Assembly (NCBI RefSeq): GCF_029023785.1
Contig: NZ_CP118955.1
Coordinates: 2,407,001 to 2,471,000, forward strand
Direction: 5' to 3'
From: Enterococcus faecium
GTDB lineage: Bacteria > Bacillota > Bacilli > Lactobacillales > Enterococcaceae
DNA: 64,000 bases
The position numbers and the translations under genes were made by a program. Below the pieces are notes generated by a model. It saw only the letters and a program-made list of their open reading frames with translations, had not been told where the DNA came from and did no database searches. Positions 53,347-62,708 of this stretch are shown one piece after another. Each line of letters begins with the position of its first letter. The first letter of the stretch is position 1.

Positions 53347-54473
53347 CGATTACCTCCTTGAAAATGAACGACTTGAAGTAAAGATGCGATGTTTTTAGCT
53401 GTGCGATGAAGATTATCAGTGGCTTGCTGTAAAGCTTCTTGTAAAGGCACAGCTGCAGGAAGGATCGGAAAAACGGCCGAAATGCCAACATCTGCTGCTT
53501 TTTCGCTTCCTTTACCAACACTTCCGCAAATAGCTATCACAGGAACGCCCTCTGGTACTCTTCTAGCAATCCCAACTGGCGCTTTTCCTTTTAGACTTTG
53601 TCCATCTAGACGTCCTTCGCCTACGATTACGAGGTCTGCTTGCTGTACCCGTTTATCGAACTCCAGTAAATCCAATACGTAGTCGATGCCAGAGACTATT
53701 TTCCCTGAAGCAAATGCTAACAGTCCTGCACCCATTCCACCACCAGCACTACTGCCCGATGCCTCGATTACTTGAGGGGCAAATCTCATATAAAAATCAT
53801 GCATGGCTTGGTCAGCCACTGCTAATTCATTTTCTTTCAAGCCTTTTTGTGGTCCGAAAACAAAAGAAGCGCCTTCTTTTCCGCATAAAAGATTAGTAAC
53901 ATCAGTAATGACAGTGATTTTGGCTTTAATCAGCTCAATAGGCACGTTCGTTTTATCAACTGTAGCAATTTTACCTAGATTTTCTCCCAGTGCTTCTACT
54001 TTTTGATTATCTTGATCGTAAAAAGCATAACCTAGACCTTCTGCCATGCCGATGCCGCCATCGTTGGTACTACTTCCGCCAACGCCGATGATGATGTGTC
54101 GAACACCTTGTTGCAACAATTGTCGTATCAGTTCTCCTACTCCTCGCGTGGATAACCTAAGTGGCTGTCGTTGGTTTAGTGGGACATCTTTCAATCCGAC
54201 GATTTCTGCCATTTCAAAAATCGCAGTTTGACCGTCTGAAGCGTACTGGATTTCTTTGTTTTTGCCAAATGCATTAGTAACGACTGCTGTTTGCCGCTTC
54301 AACCTTAAACTGTCTGCTAATGATGAAACCGTTCCTTCTCCTCCATCGCCTATAGGTAGCAGATCATATTCAGCCTGAACAAAAACTTCTTGAAAACCTG
54401 ATTGAATGGCTTGTGCTGCCTCTAAGGCTGTCAGACTTTCTTTGAAAGAATCTGGCGCAATCAGAATACGCAT
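53343..54473 (-). CDS. Glycerate kinase (GarK/GlxK family)
   Basis: The 376-residue protein has the class II glycerate kinase pattern: MRILIAPDSFKESLTALEAA, LLPIGDGGEGTVSSL, HIIIGVGGSSTNDGGIGMAE, and GMGAGLLAFASGKIVSGIDY, then VIVGEGRLDGQSLKGKAPVG. It phosphorylates D-glycerate for entry into lower glycolysis; most members make 2-phosphoglycerate. The ATG at 54473 overlaps the GH65 gene stop by one base (TAATG); the 84-codon extension is rejected. E. coli has no equivalent in its ycj cluster, so this is an added function that suits glycerate release from glucosylglycerate. Confidence 0.93.
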   Translation of the reverse strand: MRILIAPDSFKESLTALEAAQAIQSGFQEVFVQAEYDLLPIGDGGEGTVSSLADSLRLKRQTAVVTNAFGKNKEIQYASDGQTAIFEMAEIVGLKDVPLNQRQPLRLSTRGVGELIRQLLQQGVRHIIIGVGGSSTNDGGIGMAEGLGYAFYDQDNQKVEALGENLGKIATVDKTNVPIELIKAKITVITDVTNLLCGKEGASFVFGPQKGLKENELAVADQAMHDFYMRFAPQVIEASGSSAGGGMGAGLLAFASGKIVSGIDYVLDLLEFDKRVQQADLVIVGEGRLDGQSLKGKAPVGIARRVPEGVPVIAICGSVGKGSEKAADVGISAVFPILPAAVPLQEALQQATDNLHRTAKNIASLLQVVHFQGGNR

Positions 54474-56656
54474 TATTTTCCCCTCCGTTCCAAGATCAGT
54501 TCTTTTTCCAGCTGGTATTGGTCTCCATTGACAAAAATAGGTAATGTTTCTTTCGTCTCTTTTTTTATTACTATTTGTTTTTTTGTCAAAACAAATAGCA
54601 ACCTGTGATTTTTCCAAATAAAAGGAAAAGAAATTTTTTCCCATGCTGAAGGAAGTCTTGGAGAAATAGAAAGAGTTCCATTCGTTACTGTAATACCTGA
54701 AAAACCAAATATAACTGCTAGCCATAGTGCTCCTAATGAAGCAGCATGAATTCCGTCATCTGATGAATGCGGATCTGGTCCTAAATCAATCAGGCACGCT
54801 TCTTGGAATAAATGATACGCCCATTCCATTTCTTGGATACGGCAAGCCTCTATGGCGTGAATCGCTTTACTCAACGATGAGTCGTGGATTGTTTTGTTTT
54901 CATAGTAATGCAAATTCTTAGAAACGATTGGTTGAGAAAAATACTCAGGTAATAAGTATAACAGCATGACAAGATCTGCTTGCTTGCTGACTTGGAGTTC
55001 ATTTACTTCGCTACGGGCATAATCAAGTAAAATAGACTGGCTGCCAGGACGTTCTTTGTAAGTGGTCAAATCAATAACTGGCTTACTGAGATACGTGTCA
55101 TCTTGCGGAATCAGCTGTTCTTTGTTAGGCACTGGCAAATATAACTTATCTAAAAAATTTTGACATTCTTTCAAAAAAAGCGGATCGCCAGCTTGATATT
55201 TAACAGCTAAGGCCACATTATAATGCGCCAGATAGTTCGTATATGCATTATTGTCGATATATTCTGTGTATTCATCTGGACCAATGACTCTGTGTATCTC
55301 TAAATGATCATCGACTTTTACAGCTCTGCTCAGCCAAAAAGCTGCTGTTTCATGAATGAGCGTTTTTCCCTTTGTTTCTAAAAACGATTGATCCTCTGTT
55401 GCTTGGACATACTCTTGAACGGCATAAGCAAGGTCTGCACTGATATGATGTTCTGCGGCAGCTGAAGCAACTTCTTGTCTTGTTCCGGTTTTGATATTCA
55501 ATGCAGCAAATTTGGGTGTCTCTTCCTGACCAGTGTGTGCGCTTTCCCATGGGAAAAGTGCACCTTGATAGTGATAATCTCTTGCTTTTTGCCGTGCGCC
55601 TTCTAATCGATCATAACGGTACAGCAGCAAATTCTTTGCTACTTCAGGAAACTGATATAAAAAGAAAGGCAGGATAAAAATTTCCGTATCCCAGAAAACA
55701 TGCCCTTTATAACCTTCGCCAGTTAGTCCCTTCGCCCCTACACTAACACTTGGATCATTGCGGGGAGTCATAATCTGTAAATGGTAAGCAGCGAAGTCCA
55801 TCGCTAACTGATCGAAAGAAGAATCGCCTTGGATCGTTATCCGATGCTGATGCCAAAAATCTGTCCAATAAGACATCGACTGCTCTAAAATTTCTGTATA
55901 ACTAACGCTTTTCTGGGCTTGGGCAATACTTTTCTTAAACGGGTCTGTTTGCTGAAGAGAGGTAGAGAGCACGATGATCTTCTCCAGCGTAAAGGACGTA
56001 TTTTTTCTGATCTTTTCTGAAAAGGAAGCGGTGATCCGGCGATTTTTTGCTTGGAATACACCTGCTTTATTGAATTTAGCTGCAATCCCAATATCAATTT
56101 TACTTTCTGTTGTCTGGTAGGATGCACTGATCAAATCGTCACCAAATACTCGCAGTTCTTTTTCAACCAACTGCTGTGTACCAAAATTGGTTTGCTGTCC
56201 ATCGATACCCGTTTTCACATCTACTTGGCAGTCTTCGGTCAACGGCTTGATGACCACTTTCAGGGCTGCCTGATGGAGATTATTTTGATCAGCAACACGA
56301 CAAGTAATGACTTCCACTTTTTTTCCTTGAGCAGTTTCAATGAGCGCATAGCGTTTAAGCTCTCCCATTTCTAAATCTAGTGCCCGCTCGTATGCAAGAA
56401 CTTTCATCGTCTCAAGAGAAAAATGTTCACCGTCGATTTTTATTTCCCATCTGATGACATCTGGGAGATTCACTAACTCGGCTGATTCTGCTCCTAAAGG
56501 TCGGTTATATACACCAGCTGCAAACATTCCCCTTACTTGATTCCGATAGTCTTCCTCCTGGCTTCCTCTGATACCAAAAAATCCATTTCCAATGGTCATC
56601 TGACTCGCATACTTATTGATATACTCTAAATCAAACTGTTTTTCTTCTACTTTCAT
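54473..56656 (-). CDS. GH65 disaccharide phosphorylase (YcjT/kojibiose phosphorylase-like)
   Basis: The 727-residue protein has the GH65 layout: an N-terminal beta-sandwich (about 1-230), an (alpha/alpha)6 barrel (GHVFWDTEIFILPFFLYQFP, ARDYHYQGALFPWESAHTG, with catalytic acid glutamate in HRVIGPDEYTEYIDNNAYTN near residue 440) and a phosphate-binding C-terminal sheet. GH65 phosphorylases invert and yield beta-glucose 1-phosphate, which pgmB uses. By position it equals E. coli YcjT, a kojibiose phosphorylase, but specificity within GH65 (kojibiose, nigerose, maltose, trehalose) cannot be fixed from sequence by eye. Confidence 0.9.
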   Translation of the reverse strand: MKVEEKQFDLEYINKYASQMTIGNGFFGIRGSQEEDYRNQVRGMFAAGVYNRPLGAESAELVNLPDVIRWEIKIDGEHFSLETMKVLAYERALDLEMGELKRYALIETAQGKKVEVITCRVADQNNLHQAALKVVIKPLTEDCQVDVKTGIDGQQTNFGTQQLVEKELRVFGDDLISASYQTTESKIDIGIAAKFNKAGVFQAKNRRITASFSEKIRKNTSFTLEKIIVLSTSLQQTDPFKKSIAQAQKSVSYTEILEQSMSYWTDFWHQHRITIQGDSSFDQLAMDFAAYHLQIMTPRNDPSVSVGAKGLTGEGYKGHVFWDTEIFILPFFLYQFPEVAKNLLLYRYDRLEGARQKARDYHYQGALFPWESAHTGQEETPKFAALNIKTGTRQEVASAAAEHHISADLAYAVQEYVQATEDQSFLETKGKTLIHETAAFWLSRAVKVDDHLEIHRVIGPDEYTEYIDNNAYTNYLAHYNVALAVKYQAGDPLFLKECQNFLDKLYLPVPNKEQLIPQDDTYLSKPVIDLTTYKERPGSQSILLDYARSEVNELQVSKQADLVMLLYLLPEYFSQPIVSKNLHYYENKTIHDSSLSKAIHAIEACRIQEMEWAYHLFQEACLIDLGPDPHSSDDGIHAASLGALWLAVIFGFSGITVTNGTLSISPRLPSAWEKISFPFIWKNHRLLFVLTKKQIVIKKETKETLPIFVNGDQYQLEKELILERRGK

Positions 56657-57678
56657 AAGGTAATAACTTCTCCTGTTTCTGCCGAACGATATAAATTTTC
56701 CACCAGATTCTGGATGACATATCCTTGCCAGCCATCTGCAATCATCTGAGTCTGGTCACCGAGCGCCCGATTCACAAAATGAGCCATACTTAGTTCATGT
56801 GGGTCATTAACTGGCGTGGTCTTTTGTAAGGAAACCAGCTTTCCATCTACATCTTCGAATAGTTCGCCTGGATACAGATTAGCACCTGCCTGATCGCCAC
56901 AAAAAGCCACATTCAGTTTGTCTTCTCTGATATTCAAAGCAAACGAAGTATTCAGTTGGATGATCTTGCCGTTTTCTAATTCCAGTGTGCCAAAAATTGC
57001 ATCTTCTACTGTGAATTTGCTTGGATCCCATTTCCCGAATTTCCCTGAATTTTTTTTCGTACCAATTTTTTGGAAGCTGTACGCCCGAACGCTTTTTACT
57101 TTAGGAAATCCAGTAATATACATCGCTGTATCAAGCATGTGAATGCCATAATCGATCAAAGGCCCGCCTCCTTGAAGTTCTTTGTCGATAAACGTTCCCC
57201 AGCCTGGAACACCAGACCGACGAAGCGCATTCGCTTCTACGTAATAAATATCCCCGAGAACATCAAGATGATTCTTGATCATTGTTGCTTCGTCAGAAAA
57301 ACGATGCTGGAATCCATAAGCCAAAATCTGCCCGTTTTTATCGGCTGTCTCTGCCATCTTTCTTGCTTGATCAGCTGTCATAGCTGGTGGTTTCTCGCAC
57401 ATCACTGAAGCATTAGCTTCGAGGGCAGCCAATACATGTTCGAAGTGAAAGCGATTGGGTGTACAGACACTCACGATATCGGGAGAAATCTCATTCAGCA
57501 TTTGTGTAACTGATGTATACGCATGAGAAAATCCTGTACGTCGGCAAAAGTCTTCTGCTCGCTGGCTGACTGGATCAACCACAGCGGCCAATTCTAAGAC
57601 ATCTGATCTTTTTTGATAATAAGCAGCATGTACTTTTTCTGCTACTTGTCCAGCGCCTATGATTGCTACTTTCTTCAT
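56653..57678 (-). CDS. Gfo/Idh/MocA family oxidoreductase (YcjS-like)
   Basis: The 341-residue protein has the NAD(P) motif VAIIGAGQVAEKVHAAYY, the VCTPNRFHFEHVLAALEANA and VMCEKPPAMTADQARKMAE segments, and the C-terminal alpha/beta domain with GGGPLIDYGIHMLDTAMYIT (catalytic D/H pair). By operon position it equals E. coli YcjS, which reduces 3-keto-glucosides. It overlaps the GH65 gene by 4 bases. Substrate assignment rests on operon correspondence. Confidence 0.9.
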   Translation of the reverse strand: MKKVAIIGAGQVAEKVHAAYYQKRSDVLELAAVVDPVSQRAEDFCRRTGFSHAYTSVTQMLNEISPDIVSVCTPNRFHFEHVLAALEANASVMCEKPPAMTADQARKMAETADKNGQILAYGFQHRFSDEATMIKNHLDVLGDIYYVEANALRRSGVPGWGTFIDKELQGGGPLIDYGIHMLDTAMYITGFPKVKSVRAYSFQKIGTKKNSGKFGKWDPSKFTVEDAIFGTLELENGKIIQLNTSFALNIREDKLNVAFCGDQAGANLYPGELFEDVDGKLVSLQKTTPVNDPHELSMAHFVNRALGDQTQMIADGWQGYVIQNLVENLYRSAETGEVITL

Positions 57679-57722
57679 TTATTTCTCCCTCCTTTGCTTA
57701 TTTACTTATTGTTATTCTTTCT

Positions 57723-58550
57723 CTATTCTTTCTCTAAATCATTTAAATGACGCGCTGTTTCCAGACAGTTTTTCAAGTATTGCAATGATTCCTGATAAAT
57801 TTTCACTTCATTTTCTCCTCGCAAACGACATTCATATACCATATAACCTTCATACTCATTTTGAAGTAGCGTTTGAAAATGGCGAGTAAAATCAATTGCG
57901 CCAGATCCTGGTTGGTAGCGATGATTATCTGCTAAATGGATATGACCCACATACTCTTTTTGCGTAGTCAATGCTTTTGAAATATCATCTTCTTCAATAT
58001 TCATATGATAAAAATCAGCGATGATCTGCACATGTTTCAATTGATTAGAGTCAATGTAATGACGCGCATCCGCTAACAAATTGATCATATGGTCTTGGTA
58101 TCGGTTCAAAGGCTCCAAATAAATAACCGTACCTGTTTCTTCGGCTACTTTATCTAAATAACGAAGTGATTCGCTGACTGCTTTATAGTCTCCTTCTTTG
58201 CTTCGGGGTGAAACCATCGGCGGTAATCGATAAGTGAACATTCCCCAAGCTGCTGGGATAACGATTCCTTTGCCTCCAACCTCGCTTAGTGCACGCAAAA
58301 TCTCAGCAATTTGACGTACACCATTAAGACGCCGTTCTTCGATAAAGTCACCGATCCACCCATCGTAGCCGTTACAAGCTGTCACTACTGGGATCCCTGT
58401 TTCTTTGATTGCCTGTTTGACTGTGTCGATATTTTCTATTAACAACTTACCGTCGATTTCGTATTCTTCAAATCCACAGTCTTTGATAAATCTAAATTTT
58501 TCTAAAATGTCTCTTGGGAAAAATGCTTGATCTTGCGTACCGAATTTCAT
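57723..58550 (-). CDS. Sugar phosphate isomerase/epimerase-like TIM barrel (YcjR-like)
   Basis: The 275-residue protein belongs to the xylose-isomerase-like TIM-barrel family. Metal-ligand candidates lie in VIYLEPLNRYQD, IIADFYHMNIEE, VGHIHLADNHRYQPGSGAID and MVYECRLRGENE. E. coli YcjR epimerises C4 of a 3-keto-guloside, and this gene occupies the same place. It overlaps the YcjQ-like gene by 4 bases, and is separated from the YcjS-like gene by 44 bases. Confidence 0.88.
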   Translation of the reverse strand: MKFGTQDQAFFPRDILEKFRFIKDCGFEEYEIDGKLLIENIDTVKQAIKETGIPVVTACNGYDGWIGDFIEERRLNGVRQIAEILRALSEVGGKGIVIPAAWGMFTYRLPPMVSPRSKEGDYKAVSESLRYLDKVAEETGTVIYLEPLNRYQDHMINLLADARHYIDSNQLKHVQIIADFYHMNIEEDDISKALTTQKEYVGHIHLADNHRYQPGSGAIDFTRHFQTLLQNEYEGYMVYECRLRGENEVKIYQESLQYLKNCLETARHLNDLEKE

Positions 58551-59614
58551 TGTTCTCCTCCTCGGACTTGAACGCCCATTTTGATACTTTCTTCTGGGTG
58601 CTGGTCTACATAACGCATGTAAGCTTCTGCGCTTTCTGCAAATGGCACAACTGGATCAATGATTTCTTCACAATCCAAGTAACCGTTCATCAATAATTCC
58701 CAACATGTGTCCTCGATTCGTTTACGGTTCCATCTTGGGTAATCTGGGTTTGGTTCACTAGATGCTCGAGCAAAGACGATTTTTGCATTATTGAAATGTG
58801 CTTCGCGACCAAGATTAAACCCAGCTGGAAAAGGTTTAGCAAAGGCAACATAAGAAATGATCCCGCCATAGCCGATCCCTCTTAAAGAAGCTTGTAATGC
58901 GGCAGCACTGCCACTCGTTTCAATAACTGAATCTACTCCACGTTTATCTGTCAATTCCTTTAGACGAAAACCGACATCTGCTTTCATAGGATCTAGCGTG
59001 TAATCGGCACCGTATTTTTCTGCTAATTCTCTACGCTGCGCTATGGGATCGATCCCAACGATGGTAGTAGCACCTGCTTTTTTAGCTAATTGAATCGCAA
59101 TTTGCCCGATAGCGCCTAAACCGAAGATTGCTACAGCATCACCTGCTCGAACATGTGCTTCCCGGATACCACCTAAAGCGAATTGAGCAGGATCGTAACA
59201 TACTGCATTTTTCCATTGATCCAACCGATCAAGTTTACGTAGTTTATAATTATCAACACCGTTTGTAATCAGCGTTTCACGAATGGGTCCATAAGTGCAG
59301 ACTAACTCTCCTTTTTGATACTCTGTCACCAAACTGCCCGTTTCTTCGATCGTACCGACAATCATATTTCCTAATTGAAATTCGCCAAATACCACACCGC
59401 GTTGGCTTCCTTCTTCTCTTGGCAAGAATAGGCGCCATTCTTCTGAAAATTCTTCATCGATAAATGGACTTAATCCTCTAAAGTCGACAATTTCTGTTCC
59501 TGGTTTTGGAGTAGCGAAAATTACTCGGATACGTACTTCGTTCTTTTCGATCTCACGGTCTTCGTAATCTTTGAATCCGGCTATTCTTGGTTCTAATGCA
59601 ACTAATTTTTTCAT
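58547..59614 (-). CDS. Medium-chain dehydrogenase (YcjQ-like guloside 3-dehydrogenase)
   Basis: The 355-residue MDR protein has a Rossmann motif VAIFGLGAIGQIAIQLAKKA, an acidic residue after beta-2 (VGIDPIAQRRELAEK) favouring NAD, and an unusual N-terminal half with ATPKPGTEIVDFRGLSP and VVFGEFQLGNMIVG in place of the classic GHE motif. That N-terminus matches YcjQ, which oxidises the 3-hydroxyl of D-gulosides. It opens the enzyme block downstream of the importer genes. Confidence 0.88.
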   Translation of the reverse strand: MKKLVALEPRIAGFKDYEDREIEKNEVRIRVIFATPKPGTEIVDFRGLSPFIDEEFSEEWRLFLPREEGSQRGVVFGEFQLGNMIVGTIEETGSLVTEYQKGELVCTYGPIRETLITNGVDNYKLRKLDRLDQWKNAVCYDPAQFALGGIREAHVRAGDAVAIFGLGAIGQIAIQLAKKAGATTIVGIDPIAQRRELAEKYGADYTLDPMKADVGFRLKELTDKRGVDSVIETSGSAAALQASLRGIGYGGIISYVAFAKPFPAGFNLGREAHFNNAKIVFARASSEPNPDYPRWNRKRIEDTCWELLMNGYLDCEEIIDPVVPFAESAEAYMRYVDQHPEESIKMGVQVRGGEQ

Positions 59615-59639
59615 CTTTTCTTTCCTCTTTCTTTTCTTT

Positions 59640-60476
59640 TTATCCTTTTACGCCGCCTTCGACTAAATCACCTTTAATAAATCGTTCAGATAACGCATAC
59701 ATAATGATGACTGGTAAAGCGGTCACCAATGAAGCGGCCATCATTCGTCCCCAAATGTAGTCTGGTGTACTGAATAATGTGTTCAAACCGATTGGTAAAG
59801 TAAATTTTTCGGAGGTCGACAGGAAAATCGAAGCAAATAAATAATCATTCCACGAAACCATAAAGCAATAAACGAAGACAGAAATGATTCCAGAAATAGC
59901 CAATGGTATAATGATCCGAATAATGATCTGGATCCGGCTAAGACCATCGATCATTGCTGCTTCTTCAATATCAGTCGGAATCGTGTCAAAATAACTTTTT
60001 AGCATGAATATCGCAGTAGGAAGTGTTTGAACGACCATCGTGATAATCAGTGCTGTATTGGTATCATACAAACCTAGACCGGAAATGATTTTAAATAATG
60101 GAACAACGATCAAAATACCGGAAAACATATAAACGGTGTAAAAGCTAGCATTGATTTTCGAGCGAGCTTTGAAGCGTAGTTTTGACAAAGCGTATGCCCC
60201 GCTGATCCCAATCACTACTGCAGTTACGGAGGCTATCAAGGAGATCACTAAACTATTTTTGAAATACATGATGAATGGAAAAATCTCAGCATTGAAAATA
60301 TCCTGATAATGTTCAAAAGTCCATTCTTTCGGAAAAATAGTTTGTGTCGTTGCAATTGCTTCTTGTGAATCCTTGAATGATGTCATCAGCATGATCAAAA
60401 ATGGAAACAAATTGACAGCTAATAGCAACAAAATCGTCGCGTAAAATAAGATTTTCCTGCTCTTTTTATTTTTCAT
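59640..60476 (-). CDS. Carbohydrate ABC transporter permease, MalG type (YcjP-like)
   Basis: The 278-residue protein has six predicted membrane helices and the MalG-type EAA loop DIEEAAMIDGLSRIQIIIRI. The N-terminus LFYATILLLLAVNLFPFLIM and the late SERFIKGDLVEGGVKG are typical for CUT1 importers. It overlaps the MalF-type gene by 4 bases. No ATPase gene is in the operon, so a shared MsmX/UgpC-type ATPase from elsewhere probably energises it. Confidence 0.93.
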   Translation of the reverse strand: MKNKKSRKILFYATILLLLAVNLFPFLIMLMTSFKDSQEAIATTQTIFPKEWTFEHYQDIFNAEIFPFIMYFKNSLVISLIASVTAVVIGISGAYALSKLRFKARSKINASFYTVYMFSGILIVVPLFKIISGLGLYDTNTALIITMVVQTLPTAIFMLKSYFDTIPTDIEEAAMIDGLSRIQIIIRIIIPLAISGIISVFVYCFMVSWNDYLFASIFLSTSEKFTLPIGLNTLFSTPDYIWGRMMAASLVTALPVIIMYALSERFIKGDLVEGGVKG

Positions 60477-61342
60477 TTCAAGTCCACCTTCTTTCGTGAG
60501 AGCAAGACGACCGCTGCAATAATGATGAACAATAGAATCGATATAGCTGCTGCTTTTCCAAGATCATTGAACGCAAAGGCTGTCTGATACAAATAAACGC
60601 CTAAGATATTGACTTTATTCGTCAGTAGATAGACATCTGTAAACATATAGAACATCCAGATAGATCGTAAAACAATCACAGTTGCTAGTACTGGTTTGAT
60701 TGCCGGCAGTGTCACGATCTTGAACTTCTGCCAAGCATTTGCACCGTCCATTTCAGCTGCTTCATAAAGCGTTTTGTCGACTGTTTGCAAAATAGCCAAA
60801 AATGAAATAAACGCATACGGATAGTATCTCCAGATAGCAAACAAAACGACCATAAAGAAGCTAGCAACTGGCTGGTCGAACCACAGCGGTGCTTCGTTGA
60901 AAAGCTGCAACCTATCTACTAACAGATCATTGACGATTCCATAACTATTATTGAACATATATTTCCAAGCAAAAATCAAAGAAATAGATGGCGTAACATA
61001 ACTTAATAAAATCAGTGAACGCACCGTTTTCCTAAATCTGAACTTGCGGTTAAGCAAAATAGCTACGGCTAATCCTAAAGCTGTACTGCCTGCTACAACT
61101 AAGAATGTGTAAGCAACTGTTAAACCTAAAGAACGATAAAATTCACTATCACTTAAAATTTCAAGATAATTGCTTAATCCGATAAAAACGGCGTCTGAGT
61201 TAGGATTCAGCGGCATATCGAAAAAACTGATCTGAATATTGGAAAGCATTGGAATCAGCACTAAAACAGCTAATAAAAGCATGCTTGGTGCTAAAAGTCC
61301 CATGGCTAATTTTAAGTCAGAATGTTTCCTTGGACGATTCAT
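60473..61342 (-). CDS. Carbohydrate ABC transporter permease, MalF type (YcjO-like)
   Basis: The 289-residue protein has six predicted membrane helices and the EAA loop LYEAAEMDGANAWQKFKIVT. The ATG at 61342 follows GGGGGAGGTTTCA; the frame extends 9 codons further without a better site. It is paired with the MalG-type permease and the upstream binding protein as a CUT1 sugar importer. Confidence 0.93.
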   Translation of the reverse strand: MNRPRKHSDLKLAMGLLAPSMLLLAVLVLIPMLSNIQISFFDMPLNPNSDAVFIGLSNYLEILSDSEFYRSLGLTVAYTFLVVAGSTALGLAVAILLNRKFRFRKTVRSLILLSYVTPSISLIFAWKYMFNNSYGIVNDLLVDRLQLFNEAPLWFDQPVASFFMVVLFAIWRYYPYAFISFLAILQTVDKTLYEAAEMDGANAWQKFKIVTLPAIKPVLATVIVLRSIWMFYMFTDVYLLTNKVNILGVYLYQTAFAFNDLGKAAAISILLFIIIAAVVLLSRKKVDLK

Positions 61343-61411
61343 TGAAACCTCCCCCTGATAATCTGCCAATAGCTATCTACTTTTTTCGAACACCATTGGC
61401 AGAACTTCTTG

Positions 61412-62695
61412 TTATTTCGTATTTTTTTGTGCGTCAGCTAAAGCTTGATCGACATCTTCGTTTCCGACAGTTACTTGGTTCACTGCTTTTCCGATCACAC
61501 CTGAGCTTGTGATATCTCCCATTTTCGTGAAATTCTTTTCCCCGACTAGTCCAAAGACTTGTACTTCATCAAAAGCACTAGCAATCTCAGATGGCAGCTC
61601 GCCAAAAGACTTGATGACTTCATTTTCTTTGTAACCATCCAGTTCGACTACTTGTTTATTCACTGGTTGAGCACCACCAGGAGACATCAAGACCCACTTT
61701 TCCATGTTTTTCGGTTGAGATAAGAAAGCTGTGAATGCTTCAGCAGCCTCTTTTTGTTTCTCGTCTAGACCAGAAGAAATCGTCAATCCAGATACTGTGC
61801 CATAGACAGCTTGATCTTTTTGTGTTGGGATAGCAAAACCGATATTTTCTGAGTTCCCCGCTTCATAAACAGAAGGCAAAATGTAAGTTGAATAGATTGC
61901 CATTGGTGCTGTTCCATTCATGAAAGCATCTTTGATTTCTGTCACATCATTAGAGCCTGGCATCGTGTATTGGGATAAGTTTTGATAAAACGACAATGCT
62001 TCTCTCATCTTTTCCGTATCGATCGTTACCTCGCCTTCATCATCCAAAACATTTGCTCCATTTGACAAAGCAAATTGAGAGAACGCTTGCTCACTCATTG
62101 TTCCTTCAGCAGTAGGCATAGCAATTCCATATTGTTTATTCTCTTTATCTGTGAAATGTTGAGCAATTTTTAAAATATCATCCCAATTTTCTGGTTCTGA
62201 AAAACCAGCTTCTGATAATTTTTCTTTGTCATACCAAATACCTTGAACCCAGCCGCTAATTGGTGCAGCAATATAGCTTTTTCCATCTTCTGAACGAACA
62301 AGGTTTTTGGCTCCGTCATAATAATTATCTTCTCCAGCTTCCTCGATAACGTTTTGGACTGCCGTCTGATCAATCAGTTCATCTTTATCCATCACTTTAG
62401 CAAAATCCTGACTGACTTCCATTACTTCTGGTAATTTACCGGAACGAGCTAACGTAACGATTTTTGTATTGAACGCTGATTCTTCTACCGGCACTTGCTT
62501 GATTTTGATGTCTGGATTTTCTTTTTCAAAATCAGCAACCAGTTCATTGATCACACTTAATCGTTCCTGTTCGACAGAAGAGTGCATGAATTGAATCGTT
62601 GTCTGTTGTGATTCGTTAGAGCTTTGACTTTCACCACAAGCAGTAAGAAGAAATCCAGTAGCTAGCAGACAGGTAGTAACAATAATTTTTTTCAT
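61412..62695 (-). CDS. Extracellular solute-binding lipoprotein (YcjN-like)
   Basis: The 427-residue precursor has a lipoprotein signal peptide with lipobox (LLATGFLLTACGES, cysteine 20) followed by a serine/glutamine-rich linker. The mature part is a family 1 (CUT1) sugar-binding protein: ERLSVINELVADFEKENPDI, YDGAKNLVRSEDGKSYIAAP and FTAFLSQPKNMEKWVLMSPG. It would capture the glucoside substrate of the operon outside the membrane. It sits between the GH13 and permease genes, as ycjN does. Confidence 0.93.
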   Translation of the reverse strand: MKKIIVTTCLLATGFLLTACGESQSSNESQQTTIQFMHSSVEQERLSVINELVADFEKENPDIKIKQVPVEESAFNTKIVTLARSGKLPEVMEVSQDFAKVMDKDELIDQTAVQNVIEEAGEDNYYDGAKNLVRSEDGKSYIAAPISGWVQGIWYDKEKLSEAGFSEPENWDDILKIAQHFTDKENKQYGIAMPTAEGTMSEQAFSQFALSNGANVLDDEGEVTIDTEKMREALSFYQNLSQYTMPGSNDVTEIKDAFMNGTAPMAIYSTYILPSVYEAGNSENIGFAIPTQKDQAVYGTVSGLTISSGLDEKQKEAAEAFTAFLSQPKNMEKWVLMSPGGAQPVNKQVVELDGYKENEVIKSFGELPSEIASAFDEVQVFGLVGEKNFTKMGDITSSGVIGKAVNQVTVGNEDVDQALADAQKNTK

Positions 62696-62708
62696 TTTTT
62701 TCCACCTC

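Noticed and set aside
54474..54725. 84-codon extension of the glycerate kinase
   Set aside because: It overlaps the GH65 gene in another frame and lacks similarity; the TAATG junction fixes the start at 54473.
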